A DNA stretch of 64,000 bases from CAINDZ01 sp041908585 (GTDB lineage Bacteria > Krumholzibacteriota > Krumholzibacteriia > LZORAL124-64-63): assembly GCA_041908585.1 (NCBI GenBank), contig JAYRFB010000275.1, positions 1 through 64,000 on the forward strand, written 5' to 3'. Each line of letters opens with the position of its first letter. Positions within the stretch are counted from its first letter, which is position 1. The position numbers were made by a program, and so were the translations under genes. Below are positions 17,513 through 26,188 of the stretch, one piece after another. Below the pieces are notes generated by a model, which was given only the letters and a program-made list of their open reading frames with translations, ran no database searches and was not told where the DNA came from.

Positions 17513-18508
17513 ATGTCGGTCAAGAGCATTCTGGCAGCGCTTTGCGTCCTTGTCGCCGGCTCCGTCGGCGCGACCGCCCAGGCCCAGACCCCGGCAGCCG
17601 CCCCCGAGGGCACCCCCGCGACGCAGCCGACCCGGATCTTCAAGCTGCAGCACGAGACGGCAACGGCCGCGCAGGACCTCGAGGTCGATGACGAGGCGGA
17701 GGCGTGGATCCCGGCGATCCGTCCCGGCTCGATCGAGCTGAGCATGTCGCTGGGCTTCATGAACCTGTCGGGCGTGCTGCTCGAGCACGGGCAGATGATC
17801 TACCGCTACACCACGGACTCCACCTACTGGGGCGATGTCTCGATCAAGGCCCAGACCGCCTTCAACCCCGTGGTGCGCATCGGCTACACGGTCAAGCCCT
17901 GGCTGACGCTGGAAGGTTACGCCGGACTCTCGTTCTCCGAGTACAAGACCACGGTGACCGATCGTTACATCCGCAAGAACGCCGAGGACGCCACGCCCGA
18001 GTCGTTCAATCCATACTCCGACCAGTCGCTGGATCCCGAGGAAGCGCGCGAGCTCGAGGAAGCGGACCAGCTGGCCTGGGAAGAGCGGTCGCTGATCACG
18101 CTCCAGGGTGGCCTGAGCGTGCTGGTCTACCCGCTGAACTTCGGCGACTCGGGGAACGGGCGCTGGCACCCGTACCTCCTCGGCCAGGTCGGCGCCGTGT
18201 CCTACGACATGAACTCGAACTTCACCGCGGGCACCGCCGGCAGTGGCGATATCGCCTTCGGCGGCGGCCTGCGCCTGCTGGCCGATCGCAACGTGAGCCT
18301 CCGCGTGGAGGCCGCGTACCACACCAACTCCATCGAGTTCAAGCCGTCGGAGTACTTCGTCGAGACGAACGCCGGCGCCACGCGCGTGCGGCTGATGGAA
18401 TACCCGCGGATCGAGGGCGGCGGCTTCAACGAGCAGCCGGTGGCCGACTTCGCCTCGGAGGACCTGAGCTACCTCTCCTGGTCGCTCGGCTTCCAGGGCA
18501 CGTTCTAG
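17513..18508 (+). CDS. Outer-membrane beta-barrel protein, unknown function
   Basis: A 331-residue protein with a signal peptide (MSVKSILAALCVLVAGSVGATAQAQ). The ATG at 17513 follows an AGGAG site. Alternating strands (IELSMSLGFMNLSGVLLEHG, WLTLEGYAGLSFSEYKTTVT, NVSLRVEAAYHTNSIEF) end with LSWSLGFQGTF, a terminal Phe as in outer-membrane barrels. An acidic loop (EDATPESFN...DPEEARELEEADQL) would face one side of the barrel. It resembles generic OmpW/OprF-type barrels, but no subfamily motif is clear. Monocistronic, followed by a hairpin. Confidence 0.65.
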   Translation: MSVKSILAALCVLVAGSVGATAQAQTPAAAPEGTPATQPTRIFKLQHETATAAQDLEVDDEAEAWIPAIRPGSIELSMSLGFMNLSGVLLEHGQMIYRYTTDSTYWGDVSIKAQTAFNPVVRIGYTVKPWLTLEGYAGLSFSEYKTTVTDRYIRKNAEDATPESFNPYSDQSLDPEEARELEEADQLAWEERSLITLQGGLSVLVYPLNFGDSGNGRWHPYLLGQVGAVSYDMNSNFTAGTAGSGDIAFGGGLRLLADRNVSLRVEAAYHTNSIEFKPSEYFVETNAGATRVRLMEYPRIEGGGFNEQPVADFASEDLSYLSWSLGFQGTF

Positions 18509-18536
18509 CCGCGCCCTTCCGCGCGCGGCGACAGAT

Positions 18537-18576
18537 GGCGGCGGGCGCCCCCGGGGTGGCCCGCCGCCGGTCGTTT
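18537..18576 (+). terminator. Terminator after the beta-barrel gene
   Basis: Perfect 10-bp arms (18537-18546 and 18559-18568) enclose a 12-base loop and are followed by a short TCGTTT tract. Confidence 0.6.
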
Positions 18577-18606
18577 CGGGCGGACGCCGGACGGGGAGGT
18601 GTCCGC

Positions 18607-20145
18607 TCAGGCGACGGTGGCCACGGCGACCTCGCGGCGGAACTCGAGCGCTTCCTGCAGGTGCCCCGGCTCCACGCGGCACGCGTCATCGAGCGCGGCG
18701 ATCGTCGCCGCGACCTCGCGGCAACGGACGACGGCGCGCAGCGACAGCCCGAAGGCCGCGCGCGCGCGGTCGAGGAACCCGTCGCTGCCCGGCGCGAACG
18801 GCGCCCCGCCCTCGCGCGTCCAGCCCGCGAGCCGGTCGCGCGCGGCCACGAGGTGCGACCACTGCGGCGCCTCGCGCCAGCCGTCGCCGACCGCTGCCGG
18901 CGCCCCGGCACTGAATGAGCCCGTCCACTCCGCCATGACCGCGAACAGGTCGATGCGGTCCAGCAGCGGTCCCGGGAGCCGCGCCAGGTACCGCACGCGT
19001 TCGCGCGGTTCGCAGCGGCACGCGCGCAGCGCGCTGCCGAGGTAGCCGCAGCGGCACGGATTGGTGGCCGCCACGAGCTGGAACCGGGCCGGGAAGCGGC
19101 GCTGGCCCGGGCCCCGCGACACGGTCACCACGCCATCCTGCAGCGGCTGCCGCAGGGCGTCCAGCACGGCGGTCTGGAACTCGGCCAGCTCGTCCAGGAA
19201 CAGCAGCCCGCCGTGGGCCAGGGTGGCCTCGCCCGGGCGCAGGCCGCTGCCGCCGCCGACGAGCCCGGCTGCCGTCACGGTGTGGTGCGGCGCACGGACC
19301 GGCCGGGATGTCGCGCGGCGCGACGCCGACAGCAGACCCGCCGCGCTCTGGATGCGCGTGACGTCCAGCGCCTCGATCTCCGACAGCGGCGGCTGCAGGT
19401 CGGCCAGCAGGCGGGCCAGCCGCGTCTTGCCTGCTCCGGGCGGCCCCACCAGCAGCAGGTTGTGTCGCCCCGTGGCGGCGACGACGGCCGCCTTGCGGGC
19501 CAGTTCCTGCCCCGTCAGGCGGGAGATCTCCGCGCAGGCCGCCATGGCGACTGCCGGCAGCCCCGCCTCCCCGTGCGGCTCCGGCGACTCAGGCCGCGCG
19601 GCGGCAGGCTCGCTCCCGAGCCGGCACCAGTCGAGCGCCTCGCGCAGGTCTCGCACGGGCACGACGCGCAGCCCCGGTGCCAGCGCGGCCTCGGCCGCCT
19701 GCGCCGCCGGCACGAGGGCGCAGGCGCGACCGGCTCCCGTCCGCGAGGCGGCATCGAGCAGGATGGGCAGCAGCCCGCGCACCGGTCGCAACTCCCCGAA
19801 CAGGGAGAGTTCACCGAGCACGACCGCCCGCAGCCGTTCGCGGGTGCCGCTGTCGACGACCCAGCCCTCGGCCGCCGCCGCCACGGCGATGGCGATGGCC
19901 AGGTCGAAGGACGCCCCGCTCTTGCGGATCGCGGCCGGCGCCAGATTGACCGTGATGCGTCCCGGCGGCGCCTTTGCCCCGCAGTACCGCAGCGCGGACA
20001 GCACGCGCTCACGGCTCTCGCGCACCTCGGCCCCCGGCAACCCGACCAGGTGGAAGCCGGGCAACCCGCGGCTGATGACGACCTCGACGCTGACGGGCTG
20101 CCCGGCGATTCCCCGGAGCGCGCCCGTCCTGACCCTGACCGGCAT
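18607..20145 (-). CDS. comM: ComM/YifB family Mg-chelatase-like AAA+ ATPase
   Basis: A 512-residue protein beginning at ATG 20145 behind a GGGAGGG site. The N-terminal ChlI-like domain shows SVEVVISRGLPGFHLVGLPG and the SALRYCGAKAPPGRITVNLA block. The AAA+ core has Walker A GPPGAGKTRLA, the HHTVTAAGLVGGG motif, Walker B GGLLFLDELAEF, and NPCRCGYLG with further Cys residues (LRACRCEP) that may bind zinc. The C-terminal domain ends in the helical Mg-chelatase subunit region. In transformable bacteria ComM is a hexameric helicase promoting branch migration during recombination; in others its role is less clear. A terminator separates it from the histone gene upstream. Confidence 0.92.
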   Translation of the reverse strand: MPVRVRTGALRGIAGQPVSVEVVISRGLPGFHLVGLPGAEVRESRERVLSALRYCGAKAPPGRITVNLAPAAIRKSGASFDLAIAIAVAAAAEGWVVDSGTRERLRAVVLGELSLFGELRPVRGLLPILLDAASRTGAGRACALVPAAQAAEAALAPGLRVVPVRDLREALDWCRLGSEPAAARPESPEPHGEAGLPAVAMAACAEISRLTGQELARKAAVVAATGRHNLLLVGPPGAGKTRLARLLADLQPPLSEIEALDVTRIQSAAGLLSASRRATSRPVRAPHHTVTAAGLVGGGSGLRPGEATLAHGGLLFLDELAEFQTAVLDALRQPLQDGVVTVSRGPGQRRFPARFQLVAATNPCRCGYLGSALRACRCEPRERVRYLARLPGPLLDRIDLFAVMAEWTGSFSAGAPAAVGDGWREAPQWSHLVAARDRLAGWTREGGAPFAPGSDGFLDRARAAFGLSLRAVVRCREVAATIAALDDACRVEPGHLQEALEFRREVAVATVA

Positions 20146-20325
20146 GGTCCCTCCCCGCTGCTGCGCGGGGAGGGGCAAGCCCCGTGCCCTCGACGCCGCG
20201 GCAGCGCCGGCGCCGCGGGCGCCGGCAGCAGCAGCGGCGCGAAGGCAGGCGCACCTGCAGAGCCGCGCCGCGCCGGACCGTCAAGCGGCGGGGACGCGAC
20301 CGTCCGTGGTGTCACCCACGAACGC

Positions 20326-20355
20326 GAAACGGGAACCCGGCGGGGTTCCCGTTCA
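20326..20355 (-). terminator. Terminator of the histone gene
   Basis: A perfect 11-bp stem (20328-20338 with 20343-20353) closes a 4-base loop about 45 bases after the histone stop codon. On the minus strand it is followed by TTTCG, a weak U-tract. The stem is symmetrical, but no plus-strand gene ends here. Confidence 0.65.
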
Positions 20356-20395
20356 CGTCGAAGCGGGGACGCGCCCGCTCCAGGACTTCGCGCGA

Positions 20396-20566
20396 CTACA
20401 GGTCGCAGGGACGGACGGTCTTGCGACCGTTCTCCAGCGCGCGCTTCTCGGCGGCGATGATCAACTCGCGCACCTTGGCATCAAGGGCGTCGTAGAACTC
20501 GCCCGACACGTTGCACTCCTTGACCGCTTCCTTCGTCTTGGTCTTGCTGATGATCATCTCAGCCAT
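20396..20566 (-). CDS. Bacterial histone (single histone-fold, 56 residues)
   Basis: A 56-residue protein starting at ATG 20566, 7 bases after a strong GGGAGGAA site. It begins MAEMIISKTKTKEAV. A central amphipathic helix (SGEFYDALDAKVRELIIAAE) is followed by KRALENGRKTVRPCDL. The R-K-T-V-x-P-x-D-L ending is the loop-2/alpha-3 signature of histone folds, RKTIKAEDI in archaeal histones, and the whole protein resembles the short Bdellovibrio histone Bd0055 in size and layout. Lys/Arg and Glu/Asp are mixed rather than strongly basic, as in other bacterial histones. It would dimerise and bind DNA as a chromatin protein. A Cys replaces the usual Gln/Glu before the final Asp-Leu. Its own promoter-like site and terminator suggest a separate, possibly abundant transcript. 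Confidence 0.82.
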   Translation of the reverse strand: MAEMIISKTKTKEAVKECNVSGEFYDALDAKVRELIIAAEKRALENGRKTVRPCDL

Positions 20567-20726
20567 GTGGGTTCCTCCCCCGTGTGCAGTGGGCCGTGGA
20601 TCGCGCCGCCACGCCGCGCGGCAACCGATGCGGACGCCCCACGGGCGATCGTCCGCGGGCGGGCCGGGGCGGCGGGCAGCTCGGGATTCAGGCGCCGGCG
20701 ACGTGGTGCGGCCGGCCGACCCGGTC

Positions 20727-20755
20727 ACAATCGCCTCGACACCCCGGTGTGTCAA
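20727..20755 (-). promoter_or_regulatory. Candidate promoter of the histone gene with an overlapping inverted repeat
   Basis: On the minus strand a perfect TTGACA -35 is followed by 17 bases and a poor -10-like GATTGT. The GACAC of the -35 and a downstream GTGTC form an inverted repeat (GACAC, 6 bases, GTGTC) that could be an operator. The leader to the ATG would be about 155 nt. Confidence 0.4.
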
Positions 20756-20834
20756 GGGTAGTTTGGCCGGGAACGAACCACGAATCCGGCGCGCAGTCCC
20801 CCACCTCGCGCCGCCTCCAGACCAGGAGCCGAAC

Positions 20835-22205
20835 ATGTCCCTCGACGCGGTGCTCGCCTACCTGCAGGCGCATCGACAGGAGCACGTGGCCCAATTGTGC
20901 GACCTGTTGCGCATCCCCAGCATCAGCTCGCAATCCGATCACGCCGGCGACGTCCGGGCCGCCGCTGACTTCTGCGCCCGCGAGCTGCGCGGACTCGGCC
21001 TCGACGTGGAGATCGTCGAGGGCAACGGCCACCCGCTGGTCTTCGCCCGCACGGCGCCCGTGGCCGGGCGCCCCACGCTGCTCTTCTACGGGCACTACGA
21101 CGTGCAGCCGGTCGACCCGCTCGACCTGTGGCAGACGCCGCCGTTCGAGCCGCGGCTGGAAGACGGCGTGCTCTACGCGCGCGGCGCCACCGACGACAAG
21201 GGCCAGTTCTACGCGCACTTCAAGGCGCTCGAGGCCTACCTGCGCACCGGTACCGAGTTGCCGGTCAACCTCAAGTTCATCCTCGAGGGCGAGGAGGAGT
21301 GCGGCGGCCGCCACATCTACGACTATACCGAGGCCAACGCCGACAAGCTGGCCTGTGACGCCGTCATCATCTCCGACACCGCCCTCTACAACGAGACCAC
21401 GCCGGGCATCTGCTACTCGCTGAAGGGCCTGGCCTACATGGAGATCCGCGTGAGCGGCCCGTCGCGCGACCTGCATTCCGGCAGCTACGGCGGCACCGTG
21501 CAGAACCCCGCCAACGCGTTGGCGCAGATCATCGCGGGCCTGAAGGACGCCGATGGTCGCTGCACCGTGCCCGGCTTCTACGACCAGGTGCTCGACCTCG
21601 ACGCCGAAGAGCGCCGTGCGTTCGCCTCGCTGGGTTACACCGACGAGATCCTGCGCGACGAGACAGGAGCTCCAGCCGCGTACGGCGAGAACGGCTACAC
21701 CACGCTCGAACGGATGTGGGCCCGTCCTACCTGCGACGTCAACGGACTGGCCAGCGGCTACGGCGGCCAGGGCGCCAAGACCATCATCCCGGCCGGCGCC
21801 ATGGCCAAGGTCTCGATGCGGCTGGTGCCGAACCAGGACCCGCCGGCGATCGCGGCCGCCTTCGCCGAGCACGTGCGCCGGCTGTCGCCCCCGGGCGTGA
21901 AGGTCGAGGTGGAGAACCTCCACAACGCGAACCCGGTGCTGGTGCCGCGGGACTCGCCGATGATGCAGGCGGGCATCCGCGCGCTGCGGGCCGGCTTCGG
22001 CGCCGAGCCGGTGTTCATCCGCGAGGGCGGCAGCATCCCCATCGTGGGCACGTTCCAGTCGTGCCTGAAGGCGCCGGTGCTGCTGCTGGGCTACGGGCTG
22101 TCGACCGACAACGCGCACTCCCCGAACGAGAAGTTCCACCTCGAGAACTTCTGGAACGGCGCCCGCACGACCGCGCTGCTGCTGCAGGAGGCAGCCGGTC
22201 GCTGA
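20835..22205 (+). CDS. M20 family dipeptidase/peptidase
   Basis: A 456-residue cytoplasmic metallopeptidase; ATG 20835 follows an AGGAG site. It shows the M20 layout: first metal ligand in FYGHYDVQPVDP (His87, catalytic Asp89), bridging Asp in ARGATDDKGQ, catalytic Glu pair in LEGEEECGG, then Asp in IISDTAL, the lid dimerisation domain with DLHSGSYGGTVQNPANAL, and the late His in LSTDNAHSPNEKFH. It is closest to the PepV/carnosinase-like branch annotated as dipeptidase. It would hydrolyse dipeptides or N-acyl amino acids; exact substrate unknown. Monocistronic with a strong terminator. Confidence 0.9.
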   Translation: MSLDAVLAYLQAHRQEHVAQLCDLLRIPSISSQSDHAGDVRAAADFCARELRGLGLDVEIVEGNGHPLVFARTAPVAGRPTLLFYGHYDVQPVDPLDLWQTPPFEPRLEDGVLYARGATDDKGQFYAHFKALEAYLRTGTELPVNLKFILEGEEECGGRHIYDYTEANADKLACDAVIISDTALYNETTPGICYSLKGLAYMEIRVSGPSRDLHSGSYGGTVQNPANALAQIIAGLKDADGRCTVPGFYDQVLDLDAEERRAFASLGYTDEILRDETGAPAAYGENGYTTLERMWARPTCDVNGLASGYGGQGAKTIIPAGAMAKVSMRLVPNQDPPAIAAAFAEHVRRLSPPGVKVEVENLHNANPVLVPRDSPMMQAGIRALRAGFGAEPVFIREGGSIPIVGTFQSCLKAPVLLLGYGLSTDNAHSPNEKFHLENFWNGARTTALLLQEAAGR

Positions 22206-22224
22206 GCCGAGGACAGGCGCGCAG

Positions 22225-22261
22225 CGGGCCCCGGGGGCATCCGCCGCCCCGGGGCCCGTTT
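22225..22261 (+). terminator. Terminator after the M20 peptidase
   Basis: Perfect 12-bp GC-rich arms (22225-22236 and 22247-22258) with a 10-base loop are followed by TTT. Confidence 0.8.
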
Positions 22262-22308
22262 GACTTCGCCCAGCCGATAGGGTAGTTTTCGCGCCTCCGC
22301 CTACCGGC

Positions 22309-22383
22309 GTCCCCGTCGTCTAGTGGTTAGGACACCGCCCTTTCACGGCGGCAACACGGGTTCGAATCCCGTCGGGGATGCCA
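22309..22383 (+). tRNA. tRNA-Glu (TTC anticodon)
   Basis: A 75-nt cloverleaf with encoded CCA: acceptor GTCCCCG/CGGGGAT, D arm TCTAGTGGTTAGGA, anticodon loop CTTTCAC, T arm GGGTTCGAATCCC. It ends 10 bases before the convergent TolB-like gene stops. It is a substrate of the MnmA enzyme encoded in this window. Confidence 0.96.
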
Positions 22384-22393
22384 ACACCCGCCT

Positions 22394-23320
22394 CTACTGC
22401 ACCGCGATCTCCCAGACGTTCGGCGAACGCGCGTCCCAGTTGCAGTAGACGATGCGATCGCCCGCGTGGTTCCAGCAGGGCCAGTAGCCGCCCTCGTCGG
22501 TCAGCGCGCGCGCGTCCGAGCCGTCGGCATCGACGCACCAGATCTCCATCGTGCCCCCGGTGTCCGACTCATAGGCCACGCGTCCGCCGTCGGGCGACCA
22601 CGCCGGGTGACCTTCGTAGCCGGACACCGGGGTCAGGCGCACCAGGTTGCCGCCCTTCGACGGCACGATGTAGAGCGCCGAGGCGCCGTCCTTGCGGTCG
22701 GACTCGAACACGATGTGCTTGCCGTCGGGCGACCAGTCGGCCGTGCGGTCATAGCTGCCGTCGACGCTCACCGTCAGCCGCACGGGCGTCCCGCCGCCGA
22801 CCGGCGACACCCACAGGTCCAGGCCGCTGGGCCCGCCCCGATTCGACTCGTAGACCACCAGCGCGCCGTCGGGCGACACGTCGGGACTGCCGTCCTCACC
22901 CTGGTCGTCGGTGATCTGCACGGGCTGCGCGCCGGGCGCGGACAGGTCCAGGTACCAGATCGACTTCGTGCCGCTGCGGGTCGACTCGAAGACGATGCCG
23001 CTGCCGTCGGGAAGCCAGCAGGGCGCCGTGTCCTCGGCCTCGTGGGAGGTCAGCTGGCGCGCCGACGAGCCGTCGCCCGGCAGCAGCCAGATCTCGCGGT
23101 TGCCCGTGGCGTCGGACTCGAAGACGATGCCGTTGCCCGAGGGCGCGCAGGCGGGATTGGCCTCGTAGACCTCCTCGGTCGCCGTGAGCTGCTTGGCCCG
23201 CGCCGCATCCGGCGCCGACGCCGGGTCCGACCCGCCGCCGCAACCGGCCGTCATGGCCAGCGCCGCCAGCGCGAAGCCCAGTCCCGTCACCGTGTGGATC
23301 CTGCCCATCCTGCGCGACAT
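22394..23320 (-). CDS. TolB-like beta-propeller lipoprotein
   Basis: A 308-residue protein. ATG 23320 is chosen because an AGAAGGG site lies 8 bases upstream; another ATG 7 codons earlier has no site. The lipobox ALAMTAGC precedes a run of Gly and Ser. Six to seven WD40-like (PD40) blades follow, each with a SPDG..IVFES-type core: APSGNGIVFESDATGN, LPDGSGIVFESTRSGT, SPDGALVVYESNRGG, SPDGKHIVFESDRKD, SPDGGRVAYESDTGG. This matches the TolB propeller, but without the TolB N-terminal domain and as a lipoprotein. Likely a periplasmic or outer-membrane binding protein. No tol-pal genes are adjacent. Confidence 0.85.
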   Translation of the reverse strand: MSRRMGRIHTVTGLGFALAALAMTAGCGGGSDPASAPDAARAKQLTATEEVYEANPACAPSGNGIVFESDATGNREIWLLPGDGSSARQLTSHEAEDTAPCWLPDGSGIVFESTRSGTKSIWYLDLSAPGAQPVQITDDQGEDGSPDVSPDGALVVYESNRGGPSGLDLWVSPVGGGTPVRLTVSVDGSYDRTADWSPDGKHIVFESDRKDGASALYIVPSKGGNLVRLTPVSGYEGHPAWSPDGGRVAYESDTGGTMEIWCVDADGSDARALTDEGGYWPCWNHAGDRIVYCNWDARSPNVWEIAVQ

Positions 23321-23408
23321 GCGTACATCCCTTCTCTTCATGTTGCGGCGCGACCGGGATGGCGCGCACCCTTCGTCCCGCGGTCGCCCGGCAACCGCTT
23401 GTCGGCGA

Positions 23409-24410
23409 TCAACGAACCAGCGTCACGGCGCCCCGGGCCGACACACCCGCGACTCCCATGCGGTAGAGGTAGCGGCCCGACGGTACCGGCCGGCCACCGT
23501 CGTCCAGCCCGTCCCAGGTCACGGCCACGCGGCCGTTGGCGGCGACGCCGCCCTGCAGCTTCCGCACCAGGCGCCCGCCGATATCGTGGATGACGACGTC
23601 GGCGCCGGCGTCCGTCGCCATGCCGGCGGGCAGCACCAGCTCGAGGGTCGTGCGCGGGTTACAAGGATTCGGGAACGCGTGCGCAATCGCCGCCGTCGTT
23701 GCCGCCGTGCCCGCGAGGTAGCCGGCCAGCAGGGACTCGAGCCCCTCGACACGGTCGGGCGTCGCCAGCGCATGGTTCTCGATGCCCGCGCCGCGTGTCG
23801 CCAGCGAGCCACCGAACAGGTAGCGGATGTCCTCGGCCAGGATCTCCCGCGCGCGCCAGGCGTGCGGCGCGGTCGGCCCGGTCGCCGCCAGGTCCAGACC
23901 GCGCGCCGACGCGTAGGCCTCCCAGCGCCCCGGCTGCCAGTCGACGAAGGCCCACGTCAGCACGTGGCCCATCTCATGCGTCGCGATGTAGGAGACGATC
24001 GCCGGGTCGGCGGGCGCGAACGACGGCGACAGGAACATCGCCCCCCGCCGCGCGAAACTGCTGCCGGTCTCGGCCGGGATGCCGTCGAGGATGTAGACCT
24101 GCACGTCGACGTCGGTGTCGAAGCCGTGCATGTCGGCCAGGGCCGCGGCCACGACCTCGGGGTCGAACGGGTAGAGCGCGCGGGTGGACGGCGCCAGCAG
24201 CACCGAGCCGCCCAGCGGGTGGCTGAACTCGCGCGTGCCGTCGGCCTTGCCGACGCACATCGCCGCGGTCTCGGCGGCGTCGTGGATCGTGGCGCGGATG
24301 CCATTGGCGAACGTCTCGGTGCGGGCCGCCTGGGCCAGGGGGGCCGCGAGCATCGCCAGGGCCGTCGCCGCCGCCGCCGCCAGGTGCCTGCTTCCGTTGC
24401 GCGCCATCAT
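23409..24410 (-). CDS. Secreted HExxH metalloprotease with FlgD-like C-terminal module
   Basis: A 333-residue exported protein. Two adjacent ATGs (24410, 24407) follow AAAGGA; the second has the better 7-base spacing. A signal peptide ends near LAAPLAQAA. The zinc motif THEMGHVLTWAF (His145, Glu146, His149) is followed about 40 residues later by REILAEDIRYLFG, which could supply a Glu third ligand as in gluzincins and the anthrax lethal-factor-like fold. Residues 245-333 (NPCNPRTTLELVLPAG, IHDIGGRLVRKLQGG, VPSGRYLYRMGVAG) form the FlgD-like Ig tail of FCB-type secreted proteins, preceded by a PNPCNP linker typical of such joints. Probable extracellular protease; substrate unknown. Confidence 0.8.
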   Translation of the reverse strand: MMARNGSRHLAAAAATALAMLAAPLAQAARTETFANGIRATIHDAAETAAMCVGKADGTREFSHPLGGSVLLAPSTRALYPFDPEVVAAALADMHGFDTDVDVQVYILDGIPAETGSSFARRGAMFLSPSFAPADPAIVSYIATHEMGHVLTWAFVDWQPGRWEAYASARGLDLAATGPTAPHAWRAREILAEDIRYLFGGSLATRGAGIENHALATPDRVEGLESLLAGYLAGTAATTAAIAHAFPNPCNPRTTLELVLPAGMATDAGADVVIHDIGGRLVRKLQGGVAANGRVAVTWDGLDDGGRPVPSGRYLYRMGVAGVSARGAVTLVR

Positions 24411-24723
24411 GGGGTCCTTTGCGTTGCGATCGCCCCTGCCGCGGTCCGCCGGGGAATCCCCGGCCATCCATCCTGGTCCTGCGCCGGATGCCGCAGCTTT
24501 CGTACCCCCGCGAGCCGGACGGACGAAGTTGGGGACAGCGTGCGCATGCCGCCCCCAGTTCCGCTTCAACGCATTGTGTGAGAACAAGATGGAGATGGCA
24601 GTGCAGGTCCGGCGCGAACCTGCCCGACCGCGCGATCAACGGCGTCGAGACGGCCGGTGCCGTTCGTTGGGGGAAATGGCGCAAACCGGTGGGGAAAATC
24701 ACCCAGCCAGGTCGATCCCGCGG
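24411..24723. other. Intergenic region without a recognised gene
   Basis: Between the metalloprotease and the multi-span membrane protein gene. I see no convincing coding frame, RNA gene or strong promoter. A slightly AT-richer patch around 24575-24600 may hold the metalloprotease promoter, but no clear -35/-10 pair is visible. Confidence 0.5.
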
Positions 24724-26187
24724 TCAGGCGGCGGGGCCGCGCGCTCCCAGGCGTGACAGGGCGATGGCGCCGAGGCCGAAAGCCAGCGCGGCCGCCTTGA
24801 CCAGCAGGCCGAGGCCCATGACGGCCCCGACGGCAGCCCAGGAGGCGCCCGCGAAGTGCAGCAGGGAGCCGGCGAACGACGGCACATGGAGCACGCACAG
24901 TCCCAGGAGCAACGCCGGCGCCGTGCGTTCACCGCCGACGCCGAGCCGGCGCCCGACCGCGATGCCCGCGGCCGTCAGGCCCAGGACCACCACGAGCGAC
25001 AGTCCCAGCACCAGCAGCAGCGCCACCGGCACGCCGATGACGGTGATCACCAGCAGGCCGGTCAGCGCGGCGGCCAGGAACGGGCCGAAGACAACCATCA
25101 CCGCGCCGAGGCCGAACGCGCGCCACGGCTCGGCCGCCAGGCGGGCCATGACCAGGCCCACGCGCGCGGCGGGGCTGACCGCGACCGCCAGCAGCGCCGC
25201 CAGCAGCGTCAGCACGAAGAGTCCCTGGGCCACCGCGAACGTCAGGGCGCGATGCTCGAAGAAGCGACCGATCCCCGTGCCGCCGCCGGCACCCGGCACA
25301 CCGAGGGCGACCGTGTCTCCCGTGCGGGCGCCGGGATCGGCGTCCAGGCGGCCGCCGACCGTAACCACCGAGCCGCTCACGTCGGCCTTGTCCTGCAGCG
25401 CCAGCCTGCCGCCGACGACGACCACGTTGCCGAGCACGCGCCCGGCCACGTCGCAGTCGCCGAACACGACCACCACGTTGCCGTGCACGTCCTCGTCGGC
25501 CGCGACCGCCAGCGACTGCCCGACGCGCACCAGGTTCCCCTCGCTGACACGGCGCGGCGGCGGCGGCGGTTCCGGCACAGGCAGGAAGCTGGTCCACTCC
25601 AGCCGGCGACCGCCAACCTGCGCCGTATCCGGCATCTCGTTCAGGATCGCCTCGGTCAGCGCCTCCAGGCCGCGGCTGACCTGCTCGTCGAGGTTCTCCG
25701 GCACGGTGATGACGATGCCGTCGCCGGCGCCGTCCACCAGCGAGATCCGGTTGTCCTTGACCTGGAACTCGAGCCGGCGCAGCTCCGAGCCGATCCCCTC
25801 GATGACGCGGGTGATGTCGCCGATGTTCTGCTCGATGACCACGCGGTGCTCGGGCGACAGCGCCCGGGCGCGGTCGTGCTCGAGGCTGTCGCTCAGGACG
25901 CGGATGAGCTGGCGGTAGCGGCGGATCTCCTGCACGAGCGAGTCGCGCCCCGCGGTGGCGCCGGCACGTGGCGCATCCGGCGGCACCGGCGGCGCGGACG
26001 TGCGCCCCCTGGCCGCGGCCGGGACCAGCGAGGCCGCCAGGAGGGCCAGCAACAGGAACAGCGGCAGGTACGCGTGCGGGCGCGGCAACGACGCCGGCCG
26101 ACCCGCCACAGCGGATGTCGCGAACAGCAAACCGGCGCCCGTCGACGGGCCCCGGCGCTCAGCGACGTTCACCCGCTGCCTGCGCAT
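24724..26187 (-). CDS. Multi-span membrane protein with bactofilin-like repeat segment
   Basis: A 487-residue protein starting 1 base after the anti-sigma stop. An N-terminal hydrophobic segment (AYLPLFLLLALLAASLV) is followed by a helical, coiled-coil-like region (RRYRQLIRVLSDSLEHDRAR to SELRRLEFQV). Residues about 215-280 contain beta-helix-like repeats (GNVVVVFGDCDVAGRVLGNV, VVVGGRLALQDKADVSGSVV), like the polymer-forming domain of bactofilins. At least four transmembrane helices then make up the C-terminus. The layout recalls proteins encoded with ECF sigma/anti-sigma pairs. A role in envelope stress or membrane organisation is inferred. Confidence 0.7.
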   Translation of the reverse strand: MRRQRVNVAERRGPSTGAGLLFATSAVAGRPASLPRPHAYLPLFLLLALLAASLVPAAARGRTSAPPVPPDAPRAGATAGRDSLVQEIRRYRQLIRVLSDSLEHDRARALSPEHRVVIEQNIGDITRVIEGIGSELRRLEFQVKDNRISLVDGAGDGIVITVPENLDEQVSRGLEALTEAILNEMPDTAQVGGRRLEWTSFLPVPEPPPPPRRVSEGNLVRVGQSLAVAADEDVHGNVVVVFGDCDVAGRVLGNVVVVGGRLALQDKADVSGSVVTVGGRLDADPGARTGDTVALGVPGAGGGTGIGRFFEHRALTFAVAQGLFVLTLLAALLAVAVSPAARVGLVMARLAAEPWRAFGLGAVMVVFGPFLAAALTGLLVITVIGVPVALLLVLGLSLVVVLGLTAAGIAVGRRLGVGGERTAPALLLGLCVLHVPSFAGSLLHFAGASWAAVGAVMGLGLLVKAAALAFGLGAIALSRLGARGPAA

Positions 26188-26188
26188 G

